From contig NZ_VFNX01000001.1 in the NCBI RefSeq assembly GCF_006715785.1, positions 2,370,501 through 2,434,500 on the forward strand: a stretch of DNA of 64,000 nucleotides. The letters are read 5' to 3'. The notes under the pieces were generated by a model that saw nothing but the letters and a program-made list of their open reading frames with translations, was not told the origin of the DNA and did no database searches. Below, piece by piece: positions 31,521 to 40,480 of this stretch (positions within the stretch are counted from its first letter, which is position 1; every line of letters starts with the position of its first letter). The DNA is from Streptomyces puniciscabiei (GTDB taxonomy: Bacteria; Actinomycetota; Actinomycetes; Streptomycetales; Streptomycetaceae). Both the position numbers and the translations under genes were made by a program.

Positions 31521-31562
31521 GACCGCCAGTGTGCCCGCACCGGCGCCGGCGCGACACCGCCG

Positions 31563-31787
31563 TCAGGTGCGGGTCTCGGCTTCCCAGCGATCGGGGCCCA
31601 CCCCACGCCAGTCGATCAGCGGCGAGTCGGCCACCTGCTCCGGCTCGATCTCCAACCCCGCGCGGCGCAGGAACTCCACCAGGTCCCCGACACTGTGCGC
31701 CAGGCCGAGGATCTCGCCGTCCACCCGGACCCGGCGGCCCCCGGTAGGGGACGGCAGGTGCACGATGATGGGTCGTTTCCCGGCCAT
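31563..31787 (-). CDS. Small hypothetical protein next to DUF6233
   Basis: 74 residues from ATG 31787, starting MAGKRPIIVHLPSPTGGRRV and continuing ILGLAHSVGDLVEFLRRAGL. Codon use fits. It is found beside DUF6233 genes in Streptomyces as far as I remember, but has no known role. It may be co-transcribed with its neighbours. Confidence 0.75.
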   Translation of the reverse strand: MAGKRPIIVHLPSPTGGRRVRVDGEILGLAHSVGDLVEFLRRAGLEIEPEQVADSPLIDWRGVGPDRWEAETRT

Positions 31788-31831
31788 GGCTCCAGCATCG
31801 TCCGGACCGCCCGGGCGCGCACCCGGACCGG

Positions 31832-32185
31832 TCATTCCAGTATTCCCAGCGCGGTGTCGGGGCGGCACAGCGGGCATGCGGCGACTCCTCCTTCGGTGAG
31901 CGCACGGACCGCCTGGTTGCGGCCGACCTCCTTGGCACGCCCGCCGACGCCGGTACAGCCGCCGACGTGGACGTACACCGCGGTGCGGCCGTTCAGGCCG
32001 TGCTCGATCAGCCAGTCCGGACCGGCCTGCCGGGTGGCGAGACGGCGCTGCCGTTCGGCCTCCCGGCGTTCCTCGTCCGCGATCCACCGGTCCATCAGGG
32101 CGAGCTGCCGCGCGGCCTGGTGTTCGACGACGCGGCGGGCGAAACGCAGCATGTCGAGACGCGTCAGCGGACGGTCATCGTTCAC
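31832..32185 (-). CDS. DUF6233 family protein
   Basis: GTG 32185 (MNDDRPLTRLDMLRFARRVV) gives 117 residues. Conserved parts: QLALMDRWIADEERREAERQR, GPDWLIEHGLNGR, VYVHVGGCTGVGGR and ALTEGGVAACPLCRPD. The Cys-containing C-terminus (CPLC) may bind a metal. DUF6233 is a Streptomyces-enriched family of unknown role. Divergent from the AhpD-like gene. Confidence 0.85.
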   Translation of the reverse strand: MNDDRPLTRLDMLRFARRVVEHQAARQLALMDRWIADEERREAERQRRLATRQAGPDWLIEHGLNGRTAVYVHVGGCTGVGGRAKEVGRNQAVRALTEGGVAACPLCRPDTALGILE

Positions 32186-32371
32186 ACGTTCGATTCTAGT
32201 GAAGGTACCCGGAAGTGCGACCAGCGGGATACGAACGAACGGGATCCGCCCCGAAACGGTTCTCCATCGGCGAGACGCATGAGGCACAGGTCACATTCAT
32301 GTGCTGTCACAGCGCGCGGGGCCGCTCTGTCCAAGAGGGCGTACGCACCGGCAACCACCCAGGAGTACACC

Positions 32372-32854
32372 GTGGAAGCTCGTCTGAACGTCATGGCCAG
32401 TCCGGTCGCGGCCAAGGCCATGAAGCACCTCATCGCCGCGGGCATGGCGCTCTCGGAGTCGACCGTGCCGGCCTCGACGCGCGAACTGATGATGCTCCGC
32501 GCCAGCCAGATCAACGGCTGTGCCGGATGCATCGACATGCACACCAAGGAAGCCGCCGCGGCCGGCGAGACCGCCGTACGCCTCCACCTGGTCGCCGCAT
32601 GGCGGGAGGCCAAGGTCTTCACCGACGCCGAGCGTGCGGCGCTGGAGCTGACGGAGCAGGGCACCCGCACCGCCGATGCGGCCGGCGGCGTCCCGGACGA
32701 GGTGTGGGCGAACGCGGCCAAGTACTACGACGAGGACCAGCTCGCCGACCTGGTGGCCCAGATCGCCGTCATCAACGCCTTCAACCGCGGCAACGTCATC
32801 ACCCAGCAGCCCGCCGGCGACTACGAGGCGGGCATGGTCGCCAAGTTCCACTGA
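32372..32854 (+). CDS. AhpD-like carboxymuconolactone decarboxylase-family protein
   Basis: GTG 32372 with AGGAG upstream gives 160 residues. The redox motif NGCAGCIDMHTKEA has the CxxC and following His typical of the AhpD core. It may reduce peroxides. A perfect terminator follows. Confidence 0.9.
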   Translation: MEARLNVMASPVAAKAMKHLIAAGMALSESTVPASTRELMMLRASQINGCAGCIDMHTKEAAAAGETAVRLHLVAAWREAKVFTDAERAALELTEQGTRTADAAGGVPDEVWANAAKYYDEDQLADLVAQIAVINAFNRGNVITQQPAGDYEAGMVAKFH

Positions 32855-32865
32855 CGGTCAACGAC

Positions 32866-32905
32866 GAGAGCCCCGTGACCCGCTCTCGCAGGTCACGGGG
32901 CTCTC
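32866..32905 (+). terminator. Terminator of the AhpD-like gene
   Basis: GAGAGCCCCGTGACC (32866-32880) and GGTCACGGGGCTCTC (32891-32905): a perfect 15-bp stem 12 nt after the stop. It also ends 9 nt before the convergent tRNA-Tyr. Confidence 0.9.
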
Positions 32906-32914
32906 GATTCCGTG

Positions 32915-32996
32915 TGGCGGCGCCAGGATTCGAACCTGGGAAGGCTGAGCCGGCAGATTTACAGTCTGCTCCCTTTGGCCGCTCGGGCACACCGCC
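32915..32996 (-). tRNA. tRNA-Tyr (GTA)
   Basis: Acceptor GGCGGTG/CGCCGCC (one T.G), discriminator A, anticodon GTA in CTGTAAA, a long variable arm, and T arm with GGTTCGAATCC. 82 nt, a type II tRNA as expected for bacterial Tyr. Confidence 0.96.
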
Positions 32997-33233
32997 GGGT
33001 CGGCCACCAGATCGAACCGCTTCTCGGCGGTGCTCCCTGGCGACGACGTAAACAATACCCGATACACGGGGGTGCTTCGCCACCCGGTTGATCTCCACCC
33101 CTCGGCTCGTGGGGTGGCTAGGCTGGTGCGGATGCGGCCCGGTACGACGCCGGGCCCGGCGGCCGCCGCCGCGCACGCCGGCACGCACCCGATACGCATC
33201 CGATACGCACCCCGATACAAGGAGCCACAGGAC

Positions 33234-33722
33234 ATGGCCGACTCCAGTTTCGACATCGTCTCGAAGGTCGAGCGGCAGGAGGTCGACAACGCCCTCAACC
33301 AGGCCGCCAAGGAGATCTCGCAGCGCTACGACTTCAAGGGCGTGGGTGCCTCGATCTCGTGGTCCGGGGACAAGATCCTCATGGAGGCGAACTCCGAGGA
33401 CCGGGTGAAGGCCGTCCTCGACGTCTTCCAGTCCAAGCTGATCAAGCGCGGTATCTCGCTGAAGGCCCTGGACGCGGGCGAGCCTCAGCTGTCCGGCAAG
33501 GAGTACAAGATCTTCGCGTCGATCGAGGAGGGCATCTCCCAGGAGAACGCGAAGAAGGTGGCGAAGATCATCCGCGACGAGGGCCCGAAGGGCGTGAAGG
33601 CCCAGGTCCAGGGTGACGAACTGCGTGTCTCCTCCAAGAGCCGGGACGACCTGCAGGCCGTGATCGCGCTGCTGAAGGGCAAGGACTTCGACTTCGCGCT
33701 GCAGTTCGTGAACTACCGGTAA
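33234..33722 (+). CDS. YajQ-family nucleotide-binding protein
   Basis: ATG 33234 after AAGGAG gives 162 residues, usual for YajQ/UPF0234. N-terminal [20 protein letters not shown], then [10 protein letters not shown], and [17 protein letters not shown] and [17 protein letters not shown]. YajQ proteins bind tRNA or, in Xanthomonas, cyclic di-GMP. Upstream, three GATACGC-type repeats precede the start. Confidence 0.95.
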   Translation: MADSSFDIVSKVERQEVDNALNQAAKEISQRYDFKGVGASISWSGDKILMEANSEDRVKAVLDVFQSKLIKRGISLKALDAGEPQLSGKEYKIFASIEEGISQENAKKVAKIIRDEGPKGVKAQVQGDELRVSSKSRDDLQAVIALLKGKDFDFALQFVNYR

Positions 33723-33742
33723 GACCTACCGGTTGGACCCAA

Positions 33743-33782
33743 CGGAAGGGTGGGCGCCCCGAGCGGTGCCCGCCCTTCCGTG
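33743..33782 (+). terminator. Terminator of the yajQ-like gene
   Basis: ACGGAAGGGTGGGCGCC and GGTGCCCGCCCTTCCGT form a 17-bp stem with two G.U pairs, loop CCGAGC. Confidence 0.85.
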
Positions 33783-33897
33783 CTGTCGTCGCGGGTGTCC
33801 GAGATCCCTGCCCTAGTGACCCTGTGTTCGTGGCCTGTTGACGTGGACGAGGTCACCCCTCCACGACCCCGTTGAGGCGGTCAGTAGGGTGCGGCGC

Positions 33898-35160
33898 ATG
33901 ACCTCCTCCGGCACCGGACCGGCCACCGGACTGCGACGCACCCTCGGCGTGCGGGACGCCGTGGTCGTCGGCCTCGGCTCGATGGTCGGGGCCGGCGTGT
34001 TCTCGGCCCTGGGACCGGCCGCGCGCGCGGCCGGATCGGGACTGCTGCCCGGGCTGGCGCTCGCGGCCGTGGTGGCCTACTGCAACGCGATGTCCTCGGC
34101 CCGGCTGGCCGCGCGCTATCCGGCCTCCGGCGGGACGTACGTGTACGGGCGGGAACGACTGGGCTCCTTCTGGGGCTATCTCGCGGGCTGGTCCTTCGTG
34201 GTCGGCAAGACGGCGTCCTGCGCGGCCATGGCACTCACCGTGGGCGCCTACGTCTGGCCCGGGCAGGCGCACGCGGTGGCGGTCGCGGCCGTGGTCGCCC
34301 TCACCGCGGTGAACTACGGCGGGATCCAGAAGTCCGCGTGGCTGACGCGCGTGATCGTGGCGGTGGTGCTGGCCGTCCTCGTGGCCGTGGTGGTCGTGTG
34401 CCTGGCCTCCGGGCGGGCCGACGCCGGGCGGCTGGACATCGGGCTGTCGTCGGGCGCGGGCGGGGTGCTGCAGGCGGCGGGACTGCTGTTCTTCGCGTTC
34501 GCCGGGTACGCCCGGATCGCCACCCTCGGTGAGGAGGTGCGGGATCCGGTGCGCACGATCCCGCGTGCTGTCCCACTGGCCCTGGGGATCGCACTCGTGG
34601 TGTACGCGTGCGTGGCCGTCGCCGTGCTCGCCGTGCTCGGCCCGGACCGGCTCGGGCACGCGGCGGCGCCGCTGGCCGACGCGGTACGGGCGGCCGGTGT
34701 GCCGGGGCTCGTGCCGGTGGTGCGGGCCGGGGCGGCGGTGGCGGCGCTCGGCTCGCTGCTCGCGCTGATCCTCGGCGTGTCCCGTACGACGCTCGCCATG
34801 GCCCGGGACGGGCATCTGCCCGGGGCGCTGGCGGCCGTGCACCCGCGTTTCCAGGTGCCGCACCGGGCGGAGCTCGCCGTGGGCGCGGCGGTCGCCGTGC
34901 TGGCCGCGACGGTCGACGTGCGTGGCGCGATCGGCTTCTCCTCCTTCGGCGTGCTCGCCTACTACGCCGTCGCCAACGCCTCCGCGTGGACGCTGAGTCC
35001 GTCCCCGGCCGCCCGCGTGGTGCCCGTGGTGGGCCTGCTGGGCTGCGCCACGCTGGCGTTCGCGCTGCCCGCCGCCTCGGTGGCCGTGGGGGCGGGCGTG
35101 CTCGCGGTGGGCGTGGCGGCCTACGCCGTACGACGGCGGGCGCGGCGGCGTACCGAGTGA
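33898..35160 (+). CDS. APC-family amino acid/amine permease
   Basis: ATG 33898 gives 420 residues with about 12 hydrophobic segments. The family start VGLGSMVGAGVFSALGPAA (GxG helix-1 substrate loop), then YPASGGTYVYGRERLG, TAVNYGGIQKSAW, and LGEEVRDPVRTIPRAV are typical of APC transporters. Relatives such as YjeH-like or CAT-type vary in substrate. Located alone between yajQ and yccF. Confidence 0.9.
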   Translation: MTSSGTGPATGLRRTLGVRDAVVVGLGSMVGAGVFSALGPAARAAGSGLLPGLALAAVVAYCNAMSSARLAARYPASGGTYVYGRERLGSFWGYLAGWSFVVGKTASCAAMALTVGAYVWPGQAHAVAVAAVVALTAVNYGGIQKSAWLTRVIVAVVLAVLVAVVVVCLASGRADAGRLDIGLSSGAGGVLQAAGLLFFAFAGYARIATLGEEVRDPVRTIPRAVPLALGIALVVYACVAVAVLAVLGPDRLGHAAAPLADAVRAAGVPGLVPVVRAGAAVAALGSLLALILGVSRTTLAMARDGHLPGALAAVHPRFQVPHRAELAVGAAVAVLAATVDVRGAIGFSSFGVLAYYAVANASAWTLSPSPAARVVPVVGLLGCATLAFALPAASVAVGAGVLAVGVAAYAVRRRARRRTE

Positions 35161-35362
35161 CGCCTTGTCAGCACGCCCGGCACGCGCGCGTGGTGCCGTT
35201 CTCCGCCGGCCCGCCCGGCGGGTGGCCGGCGCCGCCGAGCGGGATCGTCTCCGGACGTTCCCGATCACGCCACAAGGGTGCTGCGGTTCTGCCCGAACGC
35301 CGGACACGCTGATACTGGTGGCAGCAGGCATGCCGACGGAGCGACCCGGAGAGGTACCGATC

Positions 35363-35764
35363 ATGAAGGTGTTCAACCTGCTGCTCAACATCCTGTGGCT
35401 CGTCTTCTGCGGCTTGTGGATGGCGATCGGTTATCTCATCGCTGCCGTGATCTGCTTCGTCCTGATCGTCACCATCCCGTTCGGCATCGCGTCGCTGCGC
35501 ATCGCCGGCTTCGTGCTGTGGCCGTTCGGCCGGACGACCGTGGACCGGCCGGACGCGGGTGCGGGCTCCGTCATCGGCAACGTGATCTGGGTGATCTTCG
35601 CGGGATGGTGGCTGGCGCTGGGCCACCTGATCACGAGCATCCCGTTGTTCCTGTCGATCATCGGGATCCCCTTCGGCTGGGCGAACCTGAAGCTCATCCC
35701 GATCTCGCTCATGCCGCTCGGGCGTGAGGTGGTCGCGTCGGACCAGGGATTCGCCGGACGCTGA
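35363..35764 (+). CDS. YccF-type membrane protein
   Basis: ATG 35363 gives 133 residues containing two YccF-like repeats: LLNILWLVFCGLWMAIGYL with TIPFGIASLRIAGFVLWPFGR, and NVIWVIFAGWWLALGHLIT with IIGIPFGWANLKLIPISLMP. Four membrane segments are expected. Function not established. Confidence 0.92.
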   Translation: MKVFNLLLNILWLVFCGLWMAIGYLIAAVICFVLIVTIPFGIASLRIAGFVLWPFGRTTVDRPDAGAGSVIGNVIWVIFAGWWLALGHLITSIPLFLSIIGIPFGWANLKLIPISLMPLGREVVASDQGFAGR

Positions 35765-35810
35765 TCCCCCGCGCCGGCCGCTGGTCTGTTCGTTCCGCCG
35801 CGGCAGCCGC

Positions 35811-36181
35811 TCACAGGGCCCGGTGGCTCCGGTGCCGAGCCCCGCTGGCGCGCAGCGAGATCCGCACGACGCCGATGTCGGCGGTGGACAGGACGGGTTC
35901 TCCGCTGAGCGCCACACCACCGGTCAGCAGCCGGTCCAGCAGGTCGATCAGGGCCACCTGCTGCTGCGGGACCGGCCGGGCGTCGTACGCACCGTGCTCG
36001 TACGGCGCCAGGGGCCGGTGACGTCCACGCGGATCCCGTCCAAGCCGTCCGCGGCGTGCAGCATCCGGGTGCGGAACTGCTCGGTCAGGCGGCGTGGGAC
36101 CACAGAGGCGTCGTTGGCGACGTTCGCGCCCGGGGCCTGAGCCACTCCGCCCTCCTGCGGCCGGTGCCGGGCGCGCTCCAC
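35811..36181 (-). pseudogene. Gas-vesicle remnant: GvpL/F C-terminus joined to GvpS by a frameshift
   Basis: One minus-strand frame from GTG 36181 ends with NDASVVPRRLTEQF then LDGIRVDVTGPW, resembling the C-terminus of GvpF/GvpL (which ends VTGPWPPYSF in relatives I recall). A different frame from about 36003 to the stop at 35811 reads APYEHGAYDARP then VALIDLLDRLLTGGVALSG and STADIGVVRISLR, a clear GvpA/GvpJ/GvpS-type shell domain. Restoring one missing G near TGGCGCC would join the two as GPWAPYEHG. No other gvp gene is present, so this is a decayed gvpL-gvpS relic or a sequencing frameshift. The region between here and htpX (36182-36328) stays open in the GvpL frame but has no start. Confidence 0.65.
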
Positions 36182-36328
36182 CGCGAGGCCGCGGGCCTGC
36201 TCCTCCGTACGCCGGACGGCTTCCTCGGCGAGCCAGGTGTCCTCCCGCTCGCGCCGTCCACCGTCCTCAGGCTCCGATCCTCGTCCTGCTCGTTCCGTCC
36301 CTTCCGTCCCTCCAAGGACTGCGGGCCT

Positions 36329-37192
36329 TCACCGGTGGCGGCCCGCCAGCTGCTCCAGCCGGGCGATGCGCTCCGCCATCGGCGGGTGCGTGGAGAACAT
36401 CTTGGTCAGCCCCTGTCCGGGGCGGAACGGGTTCGCGATCATCATGTGACTGGCGGTCTCGATCCGCGGCTCGGGGGGCAGCGGGAGCTGCCGGGTGCCG
36501 GTCTCGAGCTTGCGCAGGGCACTGGCGAGGGCCAGCGGGTCGCCGGTGAGCTGGGCTCCGGAGGCGTCCGCCTCGTACTCCCGGGAGCGGCTGATGGCCA
36601 GCTGGATGAGGGTGGCGGCGAGCGGGCCGAGGATCATGATCAGGAGCATGCCGAGCAGGCCGGGGCCGTCGTCGTCGTCCGAGCGGCCGACCGGGATGAG
36701 CCAGGCGAAGTTCACCAGGAACATGATCACCGAGGCGAGCGCGCCGGCCACCGACGAGATGAGGATGTCCCGGTTGTAGACGTGACTGAGCTCATGGCCG
36801 ATGACGCCGCGCAGCTCGCGCTCGTCCAGCAGGCGCAGGATGCCCTCGGTGCAGCACACGGCCGCGTTGCGCGGGTTGCGGCCCGTGGCGAAGGCGTTGG
36901 GGGCCTCCGTGGGCGAGATGTACAGGCGGGGCATGGGCTGGCGCGCCTGCGTGGACAGCTCACGGACCATCCGGTAGAGCGCCGGGGCCTCGAACTCGCT
37001 GACCGGGCGGGCGCGCATCGCGCGGAGCGCCAGCTTGTCGCTGTTCCAGTACGCGTACGCGTTCGTCCCGAGGGCGACCAGGACCGCGATGACCAGACCG
37101 GCACGGCCGAAGAAGCTGCCGATGACGATGATGAGTGCGGACAGCCCCCCGAGGAGTACTGCGGTCCTGAGCCCGTTGTGCCGGCGGTGCAC
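36329..37192 (-). CDS. htpX: HtpX-like membrane metalloprotease
   Basis: GTG 37192 ([16 protein letters not shown]) with GGAGGG upstream gives 287 residues; the open frame to 37258 is longer but lacks a good ribosome site. Two N-terminal membrane helices are followed by [10 protein letters not shown] (zinc His and catalytic Glu) and [13 protein letters not shown] (third ligand Glu), and [15 protein letters not shown] at the end. HtpX degrades misfolded membrane proteins under stress. Confidence 0.95.
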   Translation of the reverse strand: MHRRHNGLRTAVLLGGLSALIIVIGSFFGRAGLVIAVLVALGTNAYAYWNSDKLALRAMRARPVSEFEAPALYRMVRELSTQARQPMPRLYISPTEAPNAFATGRNPRNAAVCCTEGILRLLDERELRGVIGHELSHVYNRDILISSVAGALASVIMFLVNFAWLIPVGRSDDDDGPGLLGMLLIMILGPLAATLIQLAISRSREYEADASGAQLTGDPLALASALRKLETGTRQLPLPPEPRIETASHMMIANPFRPGQGLTKMFSTHPPMAERIARLEQLAGRHR

Positions 37193-37337
37193 CGTGCGCC
37201 CTCCAAGTCGTGCAGCTGGGGAACACTTTGGTCCAGTGGACCCTCCCGCCTGTGACAACGCCAGGCGGCGGCTGGGAGTTCCCTGATGGGTGCGGGTGCA
37301 CGCCGGGCCGTACGGGTGAGGGGGCGCGTGCGGCTAA

Positions 37338-37371
37338 GCGCGCGTGGGGGCCGGGTGTGCCCCACGCGCGC
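37338..37371 (-). terminator. Terminator of the nuo operon
   Basis: GCGCGCGTGGGG (37338-37349) pairs perfectly with CCCCACGCGCGC (37360-37371), 12 nt past the nuoN stop. No T run. Confidence 0.75.
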
Positions 37372-37382
37372 GTGCCCGTGTC

Positions 37383-38903
37383 TCAGAACAGTCCGGTGGC
37401 CGCGAAGCGGAGGACCAGCTGGGGTGCTCCGGACAGGGCCACGCCGAGTACACCGGTGAGGGCGAGGGCGGCCGTGACGGGGGCCGGGACGCGGTGCCGG
37501 GCGGGTTCGCCCTCGGGGGCGCGGAACAGCAGGGCCGTCCACTGCAGGTAGTAGAAGAGGGCGATCACGACGTTGACGGCCATGACGACGGCGAGCCAGC
37601 CGAGGCCCGCGTCCACGGCCGCCGAGAACACGGTGACCTTGGCGAACAGCCCGATCACGCCCGGCGGCAGCCCGGCCAGGCAGAGCAGGAAGAACGCCAG
37701 CAGGAGCGCGGTGAGCGGATTGGTGGCGTACAGGCCCCGGTAGTCGCTGATCCGGTTCAGGGCCCGGCCGCGGCCCACCACGGCGGCCACCGCGAACGCG
37801 CCCAGATTCACGGCCGCGTACATCAGCGCGTAGGCCACGGTGGAGCCGATCGCCTTCTGCGGGTCCCTGGAGTAGCCCGCCGCGGCGATCGGCACCAGCA
37901 GGTAGCCGGCCTGGCCGACGGAGGACCAGGCGAGCAGCCGTACGGCGCTGTACGCGCGCGTGGCCTGCTGGCGCAGGGCGCCGACGTTGCCGACGGTCAT
38001 GGTGAGCGCGGCCAGGACGGCGAGCGCGGGACCCCAGACGTCGGCGTACGACGGGAACGCGACGACGGTGACGAGGATCAGGCCGGAGAAGCCGACCGCC
38101 TTGCCGACGACCGACAGGTAGGCGGCGACGGGCAGCGGCGCGCCGACGTAGGTGTCGGGCACCCAGAAGTGGAAGGGGACGGCGGCCGTCTTGAAGGCGA
38201 AGCCGATCAGGGTCAGGACGACACCCGCCTGGGCGAGCGTGTGCAGCTGTCCGCCGACGTGGGGCAGGCGCTGGGCGACCTGGGTGAGGTAGAGGGTGCC
38301 GGTGGAGGCGTAGACGAAGCTGATGCCCATCAGGCTGACCGCGGTGGCCGTCACCGAGGACAGGAAGAACTTCAGGGCGGCTTCGGAGGACCGCTCGTCG
38401 CCGTGCCGGATGCCGACGAGGGCGAAGGCGGGCAGGGAGGCGACCTCCAGGGCGACGATCAGGGTGGCGAGGTCCCGGGAGGCGGGCAGCAGGGCGGCTC
38501 CGGCCGCGGAGGACAGCAGCAGGAACCAGAACTCGCCCGGCGGTACGCGCCGCTGGTCGTCCTCGAGGTTCGTGACGGACAGCAGGGCCGCGAGCAGCGC
38601 GCCGCCGAGGACGAGGAACTGGATGACGAGCGTGAAGTGGTCGGCGGTGTAGCTGCACGCGCGCGTGGCGCCGCCGGAAAGGCAGAAGGTGCTGCGGTCG
38701 CCGTCCAGGAGGGGCAGGAGCAGCAGCGCGGCCAGGGCCAGACCGGCGACCGAGACCCAGCCGAGGACGGCCTTGCGGGCCTCGGGCAGGAACAGGTCGG
38801 CGACCAGGACGACGAGTCCCACGGCGGCGGCGATGGCCGGCGGGGCGACGGCGAGCCAGTCGACGGACTGGACCAGCGACTCGGCGAGGGGCTGGGCGCT
38901 CAT
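37383..38903 (-). CDS. nuoN: NADH-quinone oxidoreductase-like subunit N
   Basis: ATG 38903 overlaps the nuoM stop (ATGA) and gives 506 residues. About 14 membrane helices; ALKFFLSSVTATAVSLMGIS, IGFAFKTAAVPFHFWVPDTY with the proton-channel Lys, and LAWSSVGQAGYLL match NuoN. It is one of three antiporter-like proton-pumping subunits. Last gene of the operon; the paralogue set appears to be the second Streptomyces nuo cluster. Confidence 0.96.
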   Translation of the reverse strand: MSAQPLAESLVQSVDWLAVAPPAIAAAVGLVVLVADLFLPEARKAVLGWVSVAGLALAALLLLPLLDGDRSTFCLSGGATRACSYTADHFTLVIQFLVLGGALLAALLSVTNLEDDQRRVPPGEFWFLLLSSAAGAALLPASRDLATLIVALEVASLPAFALVGIRHGDERSSEAALKFFLSSVTATAVSLMGISFVYASTGTLYLTQVAQRLPHVGGQLHTLAQAGVVLTLIGFAFKTAAVPFHFWVPDTYVGAPLPVAAYLSVVGKAVGFSGLILVTVVAFPSYADVWGPALAVLAALTMTVGNVGALRQQATRAYSAVRLLAWSSVGQAGYLLVPIAAAGYSRDPQKAIGSTVAYALMYAAVNLGAFAVAAVVGRGRALNRISDYRGLYATNPLTALLLAFFLLCLAGLPPGVIGLFAKVTVFSAAVDAGLGWLAVVMAVNVVIALFYYLQWTALLFRAPEGEPARHRVPAPVTAALALTGVLGVALSGAPQLVLRFAATGLF

Positions 38904-40474
38904 CGGGTGCCTCCTGCGAGGAGCTGGTGCACGGCCGGGTCGGTCAGGCCGAGCAGCGCCTTCGGCCACAGTCCGGCGGCGACGGTGAGGGCGACGAGCG
39001 GGGTCCAGGCGGCGAACTCGTACCCGCGCACGTCGGCGAGCTTCGGGACTTCCTGTTCGACGCCGCCCATGCAGACGCGGCGGACCACGATCAGCATGTA
39101 CGCGGCCGTCAGCAGGGTCCCGAACGCGCCGATCGCCATGAAGGTGAGGAAGGCCGGCCGACTGAGGCCGACGGCGGGCTCGAACGCGCCGAACAGGGCC
39201 AGCATCTCGCCCCAGAACCCGGCGAGCCCGGGCAGGCCGAGCGAGGCGACGGCACCGAACGCGAGCAGGCCGCCGAGGCGGGGCGCCCTGCCGTACAGGG
39301 CGAGGCCGGTCTCCTCGGCAAGGGTGTCGAGGTCCGTCGTGCCCGTGCGGTCCTTCAGCGCGCCGACCAGGAAGAAGAGCAGGCCGGTGATGAGGCCGTG
39401 GGCGATGTTGGCGAACAGGGCGCCGTTGACGCCGGTGGGGGTCATGGTGGCGATGCCCAGCAGGACGAAGCCCATGTGGCCGACCGAGGAGTAGGCGATC
39501 AACCGCTTGAGGTCGCCCTTGGCACCCCGCTTGGCCAGGGCCAGGCAGGCCAGGGATCCGTAGATGATCCCGACCACGGCGAACGCCGCGAGGTACGGCG
39601 CGAAGGTGTGGAAGCCGTGCGGCGCGACCGGCAGCAGGATCCGGACGAACCCGTACGTACCCATCTTCAGCAGGACACCGGCCAGCAGCACCGAGCCGAC
39701 GGTCGGCGCGGCGGTGTGCGCGTCGGGCAGCCAGCTGTGCAGCGGCCACATCGGCGACTTCACGGCAAGCCCGATCCCGATCGCCAGAACGGCGATGACC
39801 TGCACGGACGCGGTCAGCGACCGGCCGTTGTCAGTGGCGAGTGCCACCATGTCGAACGTGCCCGCCTTGATCCCGATCAGGAGCAGGCCGAGCAGCATGA
39901 CGACGGAGCCGAGCAGCGTGAACAGGATGAACTTCCACGCGGCCCGGGTCCGGCCCTCGCCGCCCCAGCGGGCGATGAGGAAGTACATCGGGATGAGCAC
40001 CATCTCGAACGCGAGGAAGAACAGCAGCAGATCGAGGACGGCGAAGGTCGCGAGAGTGCCGGACTCGAGCAGGAGCAGCAGCGCGACGAACGCCTTGGGG
40101 GAGCCGCCCTTGGGCGGGTTGAAGTAGGAGTACAGCGCGCACAGGAAGGTCAGCAGCGCGGTCAGCACGACAAGGGGGAGCGAGATGCCGTCGATGCCGA
40201 GGTGGATCCGCACGTCGAGCGCGGGGATCCAGCTGATGTCGGTCGTGGCCTGCATCTTCGACGGGTGGTCGTGGTCGAAGCCGAGCGCGAGGGCGATCGC
40301 GGCGATGAGGATCGCGCCGGTCACGGTCACGCCGTGCCGCAGCACGGCCTGCCCGGGCGACTTCCCCTTCAGCCCGGGCGGGGCGGGCAGGAGGGCGGCG
40401 ACGGCGCCGAGGAGCGGGCCGACGACGGTGAATGCCAGAAGGAACTGCATCACGGACTCGTTGATATCGATCAC
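38900..40474 (-). CDS. nuoM: NADH-quinone oxidoreductase-like subunit M
   Basis: 524 residues, about 14 helices. LHIGIDGISLPLVVLTALLT-like start, IGLAVKSPMWPLHSWLPDAH with the central Lys, HTAAPTVGSVLLAG and AYSSVGHMGFVLLG are diagnostic. The frame starts at ATG 40474, 6 nt after nuoL ends. Confidence 0.96.
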   Translation of the reverse strand: MIDINESVMQFLLAFTVVGPLLGAVAALLPAPPGLKGKSPGQAVLRHGVTVTGAILIAAIALALGFDHDHPSKMQATTDISWIPALDVRIHLGIDGISLPLVVLTALLTFLCALYSYFNPPKGGSPKAFVALLLLLESGTLATFAVLDLLLFFLAFEMVLIPMYFLIARWGGEGRTRAAWKFILFTLLGSVVMLLGLLLIGIKAGTFDMVALATDNGRSLTASVQVIAVLAIGIGLAVKSPMWPLHSWLPDAHTAAPTVGSVLLAGVLLKMGTYGFVRILLPVAPHGFHTFAPYLAAFAVVGIIYGSLACLALAKRGAKGDLKRLIAYSSVGHMGFVLLGIATMTPTGVNGALFANIAHGLITGLLFFLVGALKDRTGTTDLDTLAEETGLALYGRAPRLGGLLAFGAVASLGLPGLAGFWGEMLALFGAFEPAVGLSRPAFLTFMAIGAFGTLLTAAYMLIVVRRVCMGGVEQEVPKLADVRGYEFAAWTPLVALTVAAGLWPKALLGLTDPAVHQLLAGGTR

Positions 40475-40480
40475 GCCTGC

